This document shows, one piece after another, positions 23,273-32,892 of a stretch of 64,000 bases of DNA; the first letter of the stretch is position 1; every line of letters begins with the position of its first letter. The stretch lies in NCBI GenBank assembly GCA_964527735.1, contig CAZGPG010000017.1, positions 13,991 through 77,990 on the forward strand. Direction: 5' to 3'. The notes beneath the pieces are model-generated. The model saw only the letters and a program-made list of their open reading frames with translations, was not told the origin of the DNA and searched no databases. Both the position numbers and the translations under genes were made by a program. Source of the stretch: JBEBVQ01 sp964527735 (GTDB lineage: Bacteria; Bacteroidota; Bacteroidia; Chitinophagales; Chitinophagaceae).

Positions 23273-25075
23273 ATGTTTATCATGAATAATCGTATATATA
23301 TGCTCCCCTGTTTGTGTTTTATCTTTTTAATGTCTGTCGTTAGCCTGCCTGTTAACGGGCAAACCTGGCATTATGCTGCCGTTACCGGCGGCGATAAAGC
23401 GGATTATATGGGGGGAATGGTCAGTGACGGGAACGGTTCCGTTGTCCTGGCAAGCGGGTTCCGGGGAAGCAGCGTATATGGCGACAGCATATTCACAGCG
23501 GCCTCAGCTACGGGGTTAGACCAGGTCGTCACTTGGTTTGACAACCGCGGAAAGATTTTGTGGACGAAACATTTCCCGGTTGATTTGCAGAACGGGTATA
23601 CGTACAATGAAGTGCCTGTTTGCGTGGATATGGACATGGAGAAAAATGTATATGCTACCGGCACCCTCTATTACAACGTTGATTTCCGGATAGATAGCGT
23701 GCAATTTAAGCAGGAAATTAACAAGGGCAGATGTTTCATAACATCATTGGATTCTTCAGGTAAGGTCAGATGGGTGCAGTTTATTGACAAGCATGAGATA
23801 TATATGCATAATGCGTTCCGGTCCATTAAGATTTTGCGGTCGGGAGATATCCTGGTATTGGGAGAGGGGGAAGATCTTTTGGGACTGGGAAAACGAAGGA
23901 GAAAGGCATATCTGGCGCTTTTTACAAACAACGGGCAGGAAAAATGGTTTACTACCATACCCGGGGAAGACACGGGTAAACAGATCGCCTTTGGCGCAGG
24001 CCACCTGTATGAGGATCTGTCGGGTAATATCTATATCGCCGGAAGAAATTCGCTGACAACAGGAGTTTACGCGTCTGTCAACGATGAGCACATGTCTCAG
24101 CCCGGCATATACCTGGCTAAATTTACGGGATCCGGCACACATATATGGACACGCCTTAACCCGGACAGCACACAGAGCAATAATGTGATAGAAGACAAAT
24201 TTGCCCGGGTGCTGGCGCTGCACGGCAACGGGACGGACAGGCTCTACTGTTATTTCGCCAATGACAAAAAAAGCCAGGATTTCGGTAACGGGTTGGTATT
24301 TAGCGCCGATAAGACCTGCCGGGCAGGCTATCATACGGTGTTGGATACATCGGGGGCTGTTATTTCCATGTCCCCTTTTTCGATGCTTTATGACGGCCCG
24401 GACCGCTATTCGGGAATCGTGGCCGAAGAGACCTTTGCTTTCAACAGTTGCATCTATAACGACGACGGCAGCTTCGAGCTTGCCGGTACGATGATCGGCA
24501 GGAATGAGCTGCGGAACGGTTTGGTGCTGGTTTCCGATTCGGGCACTATGAAAAAGAATACGAAAGATGCCGTGTTCCTGGGGCTGAATGCGGATTTTAC
24601 ATTAAAGAGCTTCACCTGCAATACGGGATCCGGAGAAGAACAGGGATATATCCTGAACAGGATTAGTCCCGGGACGTTCGCCATGGCCGGCCTGTTTCGT
24701 TCCTCCGGCGGCGCTTATACTAAGCTGGGGGATTCGCTCTTTACTTCAAAAGGCACTACCGACGCCGACATCTTTGTGGCGTCTTTCACCCCGGAATTAT
24801 ACAGGGAAGAGGAAAACGGTATTGCATCACAGGCCGCAAACGGTTTCCCGGTTGCGGTATATCCGAATCCCGCATCGGAATATTTACATGTGGACCTACC
24901 GCAGGCGGGCGATTTCCATATGCGGTTGCTTGACCCTGCGGGGAAAATTTTATCGGTCCAAAGACTGAAAGGGGGCAGCAATCTTGTGCCATTGGCGGAC
25001 CTGCCTTCCGGTATGTACCTGCTCCATCTGACGGACGGGGCGCACAACATAGTACGTAAAGTATCATTATACTAA
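23273..25075 (+). CDS. Secreted T9SS type A protein with repeated propeller-like body
   Basis: A 600-residue exported protein with a signal peptide from the ATG at 23273 or 23282 (NNRIYMLPCLCFIFLMSVV). The body has strands that recur as in SBBP-like/propeller proteins: GTLYYNVDFRIDSVQF, GDILVLGEGEDLLGLG, GNIYIAGRNSLTTGVY, SFELAGTMIGRNELRN, FAMAGLFRSSGG. Each is associated with ITSLDSSGKVRWVQFI or LAKFTGSGTHIWTR text. The sorting domain is near residues 525-600 (VYPNPASEYLHVDLP, MRLLDPAGKILSVQ, LPSGMYLLHLTDGAHN). It is followed 49 bp later by the similar 25125 gene and then by TCS1. The role is unknown; no enzymatic motif is seen. Confidence 0.8.
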   Translation: MFIMNNRIYMLPCLCFIFLMSVVSLPVNGQTWHYAAVTGGDKADYMGGMVSDGNGSVVLASGFRGSSVYGDSIFTAASATGLDQVVTWFDNRGKILWTKHFPVDLQNGYTYNEVPVCVDMDMEKNVYATGTLYYNVDFRIDSVQFKQEINKGRCFITSLDSSGKVRWVQFIDKHEIYMHNAFRSIKILRSGDILVLGEGEDLLGLGKRRRKAYLALFTNNGQEKWFTTIPGEDTGKQIAFGAGHLYEDLSGNIYIAGRNSLTTGVYASVNDEHMSQPGIYLAKFTGSGTHIWTRLNPDSTQSNNVIEDKFARVLALHGNGTDRLYCYFANDKKSQDFGNGLVFSADKTCRAGYHTVLDTSGAVISMSPFSMLYDGPDRYSGIVAEETFAFNSCIYNDDGSFELAGTMIGRNELRNGLVLVSDSGTMKKNTKDAVFLGLNADFTLKSFTCNTGSGEEQGYILNRISPGTFAMAGLFRSSGGAYTKLGDSLFTSKGTTDADIFVASFTPELYREEENGIASQAANGFPVAVYPNPASEYLHVDLPQAGDFHMRLLDPAGKILSVQRLKGGSNLVPLADLPSGMYLLHLTDGAHNIVRKVSLY

Positions 25076-25124
25076 ATCCTTGTTTATAATAATCCAATTA
25101 TTAACCACAATAAAACTAAAAACA

Positions 25125-27161
25125 ATGAATCGAAAGACTACCTTAAGTTCGGTACTGGTTATGATGCTCAGCGTATGTCTTATGACCATGGGGTCGAAGA
25201 GAAGTATTGCCCAGCATGACATTTACCCTGAGTGGCTGCAAACAATCAAAGGGCCTAATCCCCAACTGGCGTATGCCGTTTGTGCGGATGCGGCGGGCAA
25301 TGTATATACTACGGGGTATATCCGGGATACGGTTAACATCACCTCTTCTTCCGGAGCTCCCGGGCAGCTCTTCACCCTGGGCAGTGGTGATGCCTTCGTT
25401 ACCAAGCATGACCGGAAAGGAGTATTACTATGGCAAAAGGGTATTGGTGGCGCCAGTGGAAATATTGATATGGGAAAGGCGATTCACGCGGATGATTTTG
25501 GGAATGTATATGTGGTCGGTGGATTTCAGGATTCTATGATTTCGCCTTTAGGAGATACTATTTACTCCAACGGGGGGCAGGATTTCTTTATTCTCAAGCT
25601 CAATGCTGCAAGCGGAGATGCCAGTTGGATCAGGACAATAGGTGGTACACGTGTGTCCAGCCTGAGCGATGATGCACGGGGGGTGGTGGTAGATGCGAAC
25701 GGAGACGTGATCGTGCGCGGCTTTTTTACCGGGCAGGTGGATTTCAACCCCGCCGGTACACCGGTCGTGGAAACCTCAATACCCACAGCTAATGATATCA
25801 ACCACTTTGTCCTGAAAATGGACAGCACCGGTATCCTTAAGTGGCTGAGAACGTATGAGAATACAAGGAATAACGCTCCCGAAGACGCGCTGACATGCGA
25901 TCCGCAGGGTAATATATATGTTGGGTTCAATTTTTTAGGGACTGTGGATTTTAACCCCGGCGGCAGCGGCGGGATCCGTACCGGAACGGGGACCACAGCC
26001 ACCGTTAAGCCGGAGGAAGCGGCTGTATTGAAGCTTGATGCCAACGGTGATTTTGTATGGGTGCAGGCATTCGGCGGTGCCAAAGGTGATATAGTGGGCG
26101 GGCTGGCCTATGCGCCTTCGGGTCATCTCTACGTGTCAGGGTATATTAACGATACCTGTTATTTCCCCGGCCTGGATTCCGTAATTATACCATACGCTGT
26201 AAATGCGTCTTACTTTGCGAAACTGGATACTGCGGGTACTTTTAAATGGGTACGGATATTTTCAAATAAACAGGCATCAAAGGCGTACGGGGTCGTCGTA
26301 GACCAGGCAGAGCAGGTATTTGTAGCCGGTACCTTCCGGGATACCATGGATTTTAACCCCCTCGGGACGGATACTGTCATAAGGTATGGTCATCCTACAT
26401 TGGGCAACGCCAATGAGCTTTATCTCGTCAAATATGATTCTGCCGGCGAGTATTTGTCCATTCATACGTTTGGCAACTCTGTAGCCAGTACCGCCAGTCA
26501 GACGACCAACGGTCTGATGAATTCGGCCACCCCCTGGGGAATAGGCATGGATCATGAAGGCAGTGTTTTCCTTTGCGGTTATTATGCCGGGAATGTAGCG
26601 TTCGGCTACACGAGAGACAGCGTACTGCTGGAGGATACGGCGATAGTGGGCAGTTATGACGCATATGTCCTGAAAATCGGCGGATTATGCAGCATTCTCC
26701 GCACGGCGCCCGATATATCCGTGGATAGTTTTGAGCTTAGCTCCCTTCATACGCATTACGCTTACCGGTGGCTGCTGAACGGGGATACGATACCCGGCGC
26801 TACAAGCAATATATACACCGTAACGGAGAACGGGGACTACCAGCTTGTGGTTGAAAATGAGCACGGATGTCGTGATACTTCGGGCATATATAATGTGAAT
26901 AACATTTTTGTTCGTGATATGGACCGGGGAAAATTTGCAATATCTTTTTATCCCAATCCCGTAGATGATGTTTTATATATAAAAACTGACAGAGATATTC
27001 GATTGAAAATTATGGGGATGGACGGCAGAGTATACTTCGAAAGACAGGGTAATGCTCCCATACCCATTGCAGATTTTGCAGACGGAGTTTATATGCTGCA
27101 GGTATCGGATACCGAGGGAAGATTCCTCCTTACAGACCGTTTCCTTAAGATCAGCCGCTAA
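25125..27161 (+). CDS. SBBP-repeat-like secreted T9SS type A protein
   Basis: A 678-residue exported protein. The signal peptide runs from ATG 25125 (MNRKTTLSSVLVMMLSVCLM). The body has at least six recurring units of the kind DAAGNVYTTGYIRD, DDFGNVYVVGGFQD, DANGDVIVRGFFTGQVDFNP, DPQGNIYVGFNFLGTVDFNP, APSGHLYVSGYIND and DQAEQVFVAGTFRDTMDFNP, alternating with LKLDANGDFVWVQAFGG-type text. This fits the SBBP/beta-propeller class. A short Ig-like block (YRWLLNGDTIPGATSNIYT) precedes the type A sorting domain (ISFYPNPVDDVLYIKT). The longer in-frame start at 25080 is less likely. A strong hairpin follows at 27179-27220, separating this gene from TCS1. The ligand is unknown. Confidence 0.82.
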   Translation: MNRKTTLSSVLVMMLSVCLMTMGSKRSIAQHDIYPEWLQTIKGPNPQLAYAVCADAAGNVYTTGYIRDTVNITSSSGAPGQLFTLGSGDAFVTKHDRKGVLLWQKGIGGASGNIDMGKAIHADDFGNVYVVGGFQDSMISPLGDTIYSNGGQDFFILKLNAASGDASWIRTIGGTRVSSLSDDARGVVVDANGDVIVRGFFTGQVDFNPAGTPVVETSIPTANDINHFVLKMDSTGILKWLRTYENTRNNAPEDALTCDPQGNIYVGFNFLGTVDFNPGGSGGIRTGTGTTATVKPEEAAVLKLDANGDFVWVQAFGGAKGDIVGGLAYAPSGHLYVSGYINDTCYFPGLDSVIIPYAVNASYFAKLDTAGTFKWVRIFSNKQASKAYGVVVDQAEQVFVAGTFRDTMDFNPLGTDTVIRYGHPTLGNANELYLVKYDSAGEYLSIHTFGNSVASTASQTTNGLMNSATPWGIGMDHEGSVFLCGYYAGNVAFGYTRDSVLLEDTAIVGSYDAYVLKIGGLCSILRTAPDISVDSFELSSLHTHYAYRWLLNGDTIPGATSNIYTVTENGDYQLVVENEHGCRDTSGIYNVNNIFVRDMDRGKFAISFYPNPVDDVLYIKTDRDIRLKIMGMDGRVYFERQGNAPIPIADFADGVYMLQVSDTEGRFLLTDRFLKISR

Positions 27162-27178
27162 AAGCACCGGTCGCATAA

Positions 27179-27220
27179 ATCCCCCCTGTGAGCCAATTTT
27201 GTATGGCTTGCAGGGGGGAT
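27179..27220 (+). terminator. Strong GC-rich hairpin after the 25125 gene
   Basis: ATCCCCCCTGTGAGCCA (27179-27195) pairs with TGGCTTGCAGGGGGGAT (27204-27220) around an 8-nt loop. The 17-bp stem contains two non-Watson-Crick (wobble) steps. It begins about 17 nt after the stop and is followed by a T-rich stretch (GTTATTGTATT), consistent with factor-independent termination. Confidence 0.7.
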
Positions 27221-27352
27221 GTTATTGTATTACCCGGCTAAAACAATCTCTTGAGTAAATGCCGCTGTGCATACAATCTATATCGATTATCGAAAAAAAT
27301 GTACTTTTACTATTGCCTGTATAGTCGGGTTTTTCCGTTTATGGTGCCTGTT

Positions 27353-29293
27353 ATGAAGCAATACAGTATTTATCTTTTTGTTCTGTGGTGTTTGATCAGC
27401 CTTGCAAACAAAAATATATATGCTTATGATAATCCGGAGGACACATTCAGGTTGAAGTATGCGATGAAGCCGCCGCCCTATTTCCCCAGTTACGGGCCGA
27501 TGCAATCTCTTGATCCTTTGCTGCCGCTTCAGGTGAAATTGATTATTACCGGTAGGAAATTGCGGGAAAAAGGATTTAATGATGAAGCGCTTACTTATTT
27601 CCAGGCGGCAATTCCTTTCATTGTTATGGATGGCCGGCAGATAGACATTCACGAGTATGGCCCCGTATTGGGCAATATCGGGACGGTCTATTATCAGAAA
27701 GGAGATTATGAAAAGGCAATTGCAACTCATCTTGCATCATTAGATCATATTCACGATGAAAATATCAGGGCTACCCAATACGTAAACATCGGGGTTCTGT
27801 TTGATAACATCGGAGTCTATGATAAGGCACTGCAGTACTATGACAAGGCTTTACCCGTTTTTGAACGTAACCGGTTGCCGCTATGGTTAGGCACCACTAT
27901 GGCTTGGAAGGGGGCTCTTTTTAATGCCAGGAAAAAGCCTGATAGCGCGCTATACATATACCATAAGGCATACAATATTTTTAAGACTATTGATGAAGGC
28001 CATATCAATCTGTCGGATGTAATGGCAATGACACTCAACAATATGTCCAGTGCTTATTTATCCATAGATCAGGTTGATTCGGCCTCGAAGTATCTGGAAA
28101 AAGCGATGGAAAAATTCCAGAAATCGTCCACCTATACCCAGTGTTATATCCTTACTACTTTGGGGGCGATCTATGAACGGAAAGGAGATTATAAAAATGC
28201 AATAAGGTATGTTGAATTTGCATTAGAGAACGCCAGGCATTCCGAATTCAAGGCCATTGCGATGAATCTGCATAAAAATCTTTCCGATCTGTATGGTAAG
28301 GTCAGGCAATATGAAAATGCCTGGCGACATGAACAAAAATTCAACGCACTAAACGAAGAAACTTTTAACAAAGAAGTATTTGATCAAACCGCCCGGCAGG
28401 AGCATAAATACCAACTCGCATTAAAAGACAAGGAAATTGCAGAAAAGGAGCTCCAGATCCATGTGCAGAAAAACCGCATCCGGGAGAAAAACATAATGAT
28501 CATAGCTTTTGGTAGCGGTGCATTGCTGCTGGGAGCGCTGTTTCTGATCCTTTACCGCAGCAACAGGCACAAGCAGAAGCTCCAGAAAGTCACTATCCAG
28601 AATATGTTGCAGCAGCAGGAGATTCTGCGGTTACATGCACGGGCGGAAGGTAAAGAGCAGGAACGCAGCCGTATTGCATGTGAGCTGCATGATGGTATCG
28701 TATCGCAGCTTCTGTCGCTGAGGCTCCAGCTTACAGCGGTACAGGAGCATAAAGAGATCATTCATCAGGAGGATTTGACGGATGTAGTGCAACAGTTGGA
28801 AGAAACTACCCGCGACCTGCGTAAAACCGCGCATAATCTGATGCCGGACCTGCTCATGAAGCATGGCCTGGTCTATTCGGTAGCGGCACTTTGTGAAAAA
28901 ATTATGTCCGGTACGCATATTATGCTCAACTTCCAGTCATATGGTGCATTGCCGTCGTTGAGCCGGGATGTGGAATTATCCTTGTTCCGGATGATACAGG
29001 AGCTGATACAGAATGTGCTCAAACACGCGCAGGCAACAGAGATACTGGTACAGCTCGCCTGCCGCGAATCGTCTCTTAATATTACAGTAGAAGATAACGG
29101 GGTTGGTATTTCAGAAAATCTTTTGCAACAGGAGTCTGAGATGTTTTTCAGAAGTCTCAGGCAAAGGATATCAGATATGGGAGGCAAAGGCTTCATAGAT
29201 GTTAAAAGAAATGCAGTGGCCGGAACAACCATATACCTTGAATTTGACTTGAATACGCTAACTTTCAGTGCAGTCAATCAGGAATATAAATGA
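27353..29293 (+). CDS. TPR-containing sensor histidine kinase, TCS1
   Basis: A 646-residue sensor kinase with periplasmic TPR input. A signal-like hydrophobic start (YSIYLFVLWCLISLANKNIYA) is followed by five or more TPR repeats, such as GPVLGNIGTVYYQKGDYEKAIATHLASL, NIGVLFDNIGVYDKALQYYDKALP and TLGAIYERKGDYKNAIRYVEFALEN, at about residues 60-350. A transmembrane helix (IMIIAFGSGALLLGALFLIL) and a cytoplasmic linker lead to the HisKA_3 region RIACELHDGIVSQLLSLRL, where His is the phosphorylation site. The N-box IQNVLKHA and G-box VEDNGVGI belong to the HATPase domain. I choose ATG 27353; the open frame extends upstream to 27251. It overlaps the response regulator by 4 nt (ATGA), indicating translational coupling. 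Confidence 0.88.
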   Translation: MKQYSIYLFVLWCLISLANKNIYAYDNPEDTFRLKYAMKPPPYFPSYGPMQSLDPLLPLQVKLIITGRKLREKGFNDEALTYFQAAIPFIVMDGRQIDIHEYGPVLGNIGTVYYQKGDYEKAIATHLASLDHIHDENIRATQYVNIGVLFDNIGVYDKALQYYDKALPVFERNRLPLWLGTTMAWKGALFNARKKPDSALYIYHKAYNIFKTIDEGHINLSDVMAMTLNNMSSAYLSIDQVDSASKYLEKAMEKFQKSSTYTQCYILTTLGAIYERKGDYKNAIRYVEFALENARHSEFKAIAMNLHKNLSDLYGKVRQYENAWRHEQKFNALNEETFNKEVFDQTARQEHKYQLALKDKEIAEKELQIHVQKNRIREKNIMIIAFGSGALLLGALFLILYRSNRHKQKLQKVTIQNMLQQQEILRLHARAEGKEQERSRIACELHDGIVSQLLSLRLQLTAVQEHKEIIHQEDLTDVVQQLEETTRDLRKTAHNLMPDLLMKHGLVYSVAALCEKIMSGTHIMLNFQSYGALPSLSRDVELSLFRMIQELIQNVLKHAQATEILVQLACRESSLNITVEDNGVGISENLLQQESEMFFRSLRQRISDMGGKGFIDVKRNAVAGTTIYLEFDLNTLTFSAVNQEYK

Positions 29294-29946
29294 GTAAGTG
29301 TATAAAGATTGCTATTGCCGATGACCATATGATGGTCATACAGGGTGTGCAGCGCGTACTTGAAGTCTGCGAAGGCTTTAATATTACCGGCATTTACAAA
29401 AATGCCGGGGCATTGCTTGCCGGTCTCAGGGTGCAGGAAAATGTCCCTGATGTATTGCTGCTTGACGTACAGCTTCCCGATAAAATGGGTTATGAGATTG
29501 CAGAAGAGCTGAACCGGAATTATCCGCAGATGAGCATTCTGGTATTAAGCGGAGTAGACTCGAATTACTTCATACAAACCATGATCAGGCAGGGGTGCCG
29601 GGGATATCTGCTAAAAGGGAATACAGACAGTTCGCTCCTTATTTCGGCGATAAAGTCGGTATATGCAGGCGAACTATTTATCGATCCATCGGTAAAGGAA
29701 CAATTATTTGTGAATATGCTGCATAGTCAGCGTAAGGCTACCCATACATTTGCCAGACTGACAGAACGCGAGAAAGAAGTGCTGCAGCTTATCATACAGG
29801 AATATGGGAATATGGAGATCGCCGAAAAGCTGAATATCAGTCTGAGAACAGTAGAGAACCACAAATATAATCTGCAGCAAAAGCTGAATGCAAAGAATAC
29901 AGTCGGCTTGGTTAAGGCCGCCCTGCACATGGGTATCTTGCGGTGA
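29290..29946 (+). CDS. NarL/FixJ-type response regulator, TCS1
   Basis: A 218-residue regulator with an N-terminal receiver domain and a C-terminal LuxR-type helix-turn-helix. The receiver has the acidic pair DD (11-12), the likely phospho-acceptor Asp59 in VLLLDVQLPDKMGYE, Ser87 and Lys109 (GYLLKGN). The DNA-binding domain from about 150 reads LTEREKEVLQLIIQEYGNMEIAEKLNISLRTVENHKYNLQQKL. The start overlaps the kinase stop as ATGA, so the pair is co-translated. Its target promoters are not visible; the adjacent SBBP-like T9SS genes are candidates. Confidence 0.9.
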   Translation: MSKCIKIAIADDHMMVIQGVQRVLEVCEGFNITGIYKNAGALLAGLRVQENVPDVLLLDVQLPDKMGYEIAEELNRNYPQMSILVLSGVDSNYFIQTMIRQGCRGYLLKGNTDSSLLISAIKSVYAGELFIDPSVKEQLFVNMLHSQRKATHTFARLTEREKEVLQLIIQEYGNMEIAEKLNISLRTVENHKYNLQQKLNAKNTVGLVKAALHMGILR

Positions 29947-30017
29947 TACAATTTGATGTCATCATTTGTCAGGCAAGGGCTTGCCGCCGGTCCTCACTCC
30001 TCATTCCTCACCCCTGA

Positions 30018-30659
30018 TCATTCCGCCAACCCCATTTGCATAGCGATCTTTACTAACGCTACCAGGTTTTTGGCATCCAGCTTCTGGAGCAGGCTGCAGC
30101 GGTGCGCTTCCACGGTGCGCAGGCTGATGAACAGCTTCTCAGCTATTTCAGGGCTGGTATATTCCTGGACGATTAATGTCAGTACCTCTTTTTCGCGTTG
30201 GGTGAGCTTAGGTACATTATCAACGGAATTTTTCTTCAGCCTGAGCACATTCTGGAGTATCTGCTCTTTGATGGATGGCTCAATAAATTCTTTTCCTTCA
30301 TACACCTGTTCTATAGCATGTACCAGCGTCGGAGCGTCCGTGTCTTTGAGCAGGTAGCCGGTGCATCCCCGTCGTATCATGCCTTTTACGTGACTTGGAG
30401 CATCGAGACTGGTGAGCGCCAGGATGCGTATATCCGGCCAGTTAGCATTGATGGTTTCTGCCAGTTCTTTGCCCGAAGTATCCGGCAGCATAATATCCAG
30501 GAGCAGTACATCGGGTTGTGCCAGCTCCAGACCTGCAAGCAGCGCCTTTCCGGATGTGTAGGTGGTCGTGAGCTGTATGTGCTGGTATGGCGCCAGCATG
30601 GTCTGTACGCCGTGGATCGTCATGGGATGATTATCAACTATTGCGGTTCTGATCAGCAT
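30018..30659 (-). CDS. NarL/FixJ-type response regulator, TCS2
   Basis: A 213-residue receiver plus LuxR HTH protein. I start at ATG 30659 (MLIRTAIVDNHPMTIHG); the longer frame from 30704 is unlikely because it lies deep inside the kinase gene. The predicted phospho-acceptor is Asp55 in VLLLDIMLPDTSGKE. The usual acidic pair reads DN (residues 9-10) rather than DD, which may weaken Mg binding or phosphorylation control. The HTH is LTQREKEVLTLIVQEYTSPEIAEKLFISLRTVEAHR. It overlaps the kinase end by 26 nt. It is convergent with the TCS1 regulator across 71 bp that contains short CCTCA-type repeats and no gene. Confidence 0.9.
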   Translation of the reverse strand: MLIRTAIVDNHPMTIHGVQTMLAPYQHIQLTTTYTSGKALLAGLELAQPDVLLLDIMLPDTSGKELAETINANWPDIRILALTSLDAPSHVKGMIRRGCTGYLLKDTDAPTLVHAIEQVYEGKEFIEPSIKEQILQNVLRLKKNSVDNVPKLTQREKEVLTLIVQEYTSPEIAEKLFISLRTVEAHRCSLLQKLDAKNLVALVKIAMQMGLAE

Positions 30660-32745
30660 ATGCAGCGGAATGTTGATTAAAAATATGGTGCATGTCAAAC
30701 TCAATATATACGGTCGTACCGCTTTCAGGAACGCTACGTATATCTATATGCCCGCCGAGTGAGGCAATTCTTGCTCTTATATTCTTCAGGCCGACTCCTT
30801 TTTTATTATCCGGGGAAATCCCGGTTCCGTTATCTTCAGTAGTAATGCCCAGCAGATGCAGATGCTCCTGGTAATTGAGCTGTACCAAAGCCTGGGTAGC
30901 GTATGCGTGCTTGATGATATTGTGCACCAGTTCCTGAACGATGCGGTACACCGACAGTTCGAAATCCGGCGGTAACCTGGGGATCACACCGCAAAGTTCA
31001 AAATCTATATTTAACCCGGTATTCTGTTTCAGGTTTTTACAAAAATAATAAACGGCTTCTGCCAGCCCTTCTTCCAACAGCACATCGGGTAGCAGGTTAT
31101 GGGCGGTCTGACGCAGATCGCGGGTAGCAGTGTCCAATTGTTGTATGGCTTGCCGGAAATCCTGTGAATCTTCCAGGTCCGGGAACTGGTGGGACAAAGA
31201 TCCGAAGCTCATTTTCGCAGCGGAAAACTGGACAACGATACCATCATGCAGATCCTGGGCAATACGCACCCTTTCTTTTTCTTCTCCTTCCATCAGCGCT
31301 TTCAGCCGCCCGATCTCCTGCCCCTGCTGCAGGGTGCGTATCTGTTCTTTCTGAAGACGTTGTTTATTCCGGTTCCGGCTGTATAGCAGAGCGGTAATTA
31401 TCGTTAAGAATGCGGCTGTGACGGAGATACCTGAGATCCATATGTTCTTATTTTCCAGTTGCCGTTTCTGCTGGCTGATGACCAACTGGTTTTGTGTTAA
31501 CGCCTTTTCCTTTTCGGCAGTCCGGTATTTTATCTCCAGCAGGTTCACAGCATCGGTCTTTTCCCTGTTGAGCAGACTGTCATTTAAGCGGATAAATGCC
31601 TGCAGATGCCTGAGTGAATGCGGATACTGTTGTGTCTGTTCGTATAACCGGGCAAGCTGCCGGTGTGTATTGACAATGCAGTCGGGAATGGAAGAAGCGG
31701 TTGCTTTCTCCAGGGTTTCGTGCAGTAATTCGGCGGCACGGGGATAGTTTTTTAAAGAAAGATAGGCGCTTCCCAGTGAGTAAAGTACCAGGGAGGTATA
31801 ATAGGGGTTGATGTTTTCTCTCAGGTGCAGCGCCGCTTCCAGGTATGGGATTGACTCACGGGGCTTGTTTCCGGTGAGCAGCAACTCTCCCATACCTTTC
31901 AATGCTGCAAACTGGGTTTGTATAAATTGTCCCTGCCATACAGGCGTGGTGAGCGTAGATTCCAGGCGCCTGGCCAGCATATAGGCTTTGTTGTTGTAAT
32001 CCCACGCTTTCTGGGGATAGCCCATATTATCGTACACGGTGGCTTTGTTGATGAGGATACTGGGCAGCCGGCTGATGAGCTGCATGTTTTTGGCCATGGC
32101 TTCAGCGTTTTCGAGATAATGCAGCGCTTTCTCCGGCTGATGTATCTTCAGCAGTGCAGACCCCATGTTGTTATAGATCCGTACCAGGTGATTGGCCATA
32201 AACGTATCTGTGTCTGCGCTCCCTTTTGCCAGTTGTGCGGCATAAAAATAATACTGCGCGGATCGTGCATAATCACCCTGGTACATACTGGTATTCCCGA
32301 GATTATTCAGCGCCCGGCAGGCATCTACCAATACATTGGATCTGATGCTGGAAGTAAACATCTTCTGATAACACGCTGCAGCGTTTTTATAGTCGCCTTT
32401 GTCGGTATATGCGGCGCCCAGGCTTACCAGGGCTTCTCTGAGCACTCCGTGATGGCTTCCTCCATGCGATCGCAAATTCCCCTTTGGCGGCACCTCTTCC
32501 GGGAGATGTTGTGCGATCAGCTGCTCGCTTTGATCAACCGCTGTTTTGAGCATGGAGATGGCACTGTCGGTATGTGTGAGCGCGGTATGCCGGCCGCTGA
32601 CGATCAACTGGTATATGCTTACCGGATCATGCTTGCCTGTAGATATAGTCTGCCCAAGCTCCTGCCCGCTGCAAGGGATGCTGATAGCCAGCAGGAGAAA
32701 ACAGGCAATCTTCAAATGTCCGGATGCCCGGTGGAAACTGAACAT
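30634..32745 (-). CDS. TPR-containing sensor histidine kinase, TCS2
   Basis: A 703-residue sensor kinase. Signal region HLKIACFLLLAISIPCSG; TPR repeats about residues 90-390, for example VSLGAAYTDKGDYKNAAACYQKM, NLGNTSMYQGDYARSAQYYFYAAQLA and SLGSAYLSLKNYPRAAELLHETLE. A membrane helix (ISVTAAFLTIITALLY) and coiled linker precede the HisKA_3 motif RIAQDLHDGIVVQFSAAKMSFG. The HATPase N-box is VHNIIKHA and the G-box TEDNGTGISPD, followed by GVGLKNIRARI. The start is ATG 32745. It is divergent from cassette 1 across about 147 bp, the same geometry as TCS4 with cassette 3, and is closely related to the TCS4 kinase. The stimulus is unknown. Confidence 0.9.
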   Translation of the reverse strand: MFSFHRASGHLKIACFLLLAISIPCSGQELGQTISTGKHDPVSIYQLIVSGRHTALTHTDSAISMLKTAVDQSEQLIAQHLPEEVPPKGNLRSHGGSHHGVLREALVSLGAAYTDKGDYKNAAACYQKMFTSSIRSNVLVDACRALNNLGNTSMYQGDYARSAQYYFYAAQLAKGSADTDTFMANHLVRIYNNMGSALLKIHQPEKALHYLENAEAMAKNMQLISRLPSILINKATVYDNMGYPQKAWDYNNKAYMLARRLESTLTTPVWQGQFIQTQFAALKGMGELLLTGNKPRESIPYLEAALHLRENINPYYTSLVLYSLGSAYLSLKNYPRAAELLHETLEKATASSIPDCIVNTHRQLARLYEQTQQYPHSLRHLQAFIRLNDSLLNREKTDAVNLLEIKYRTAEKEKALTQNQLVISQQKRQLENKNIWISGISVTAAFLTIITALLYSRNRNKQRLQKEQIRTLQQGQEIGRLKALMEGEEKERVRIAQDLHDGIVVQFSAAKMSFGSLSHQFPDLEDSQDFRQAIQQLDTATRDLRQTAHNLLPDVLLEEGLAEAVYYFCKNLKQNTGLNIDFELCGVIPRLPPDFELSVYRIVQELVHNIIKHAYATQALVQLNYQEHLHLLGITTEDNGTGISPDNKKGVGLKNIRARIASLGGHIDIRSVPESGTTVYIEFDMHHIFNQHSAAYADQNRNS

Positions 32746-32873
32746 TACAGGGTCGCTGCATTTGTACAGCTACATAAATATACCACAATATCACTTGTCG
32801 GGGAAATAGGTGTTTCCACGGATTTTATATAAAACCGGTGTATCCCCCAATAGGCAGGGAAGTACAGCTCAAA

Positions 32874-32881
32874 TACTTTTG
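32874..32881 (+). promoter_or_regulatory. -7 promoter element for cassette 1
   Basis: TACTTTTG is an exact TAnnTTTG match, 11 nt before the ATG at 32893, on the strand of cassette 1. It lies in the divergent region shared with TCS2, a sensible site for regulation by the TCS2 regulator. Confidence 0.5.
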
Positions 32882-32892
32882 TATTAGAGATA

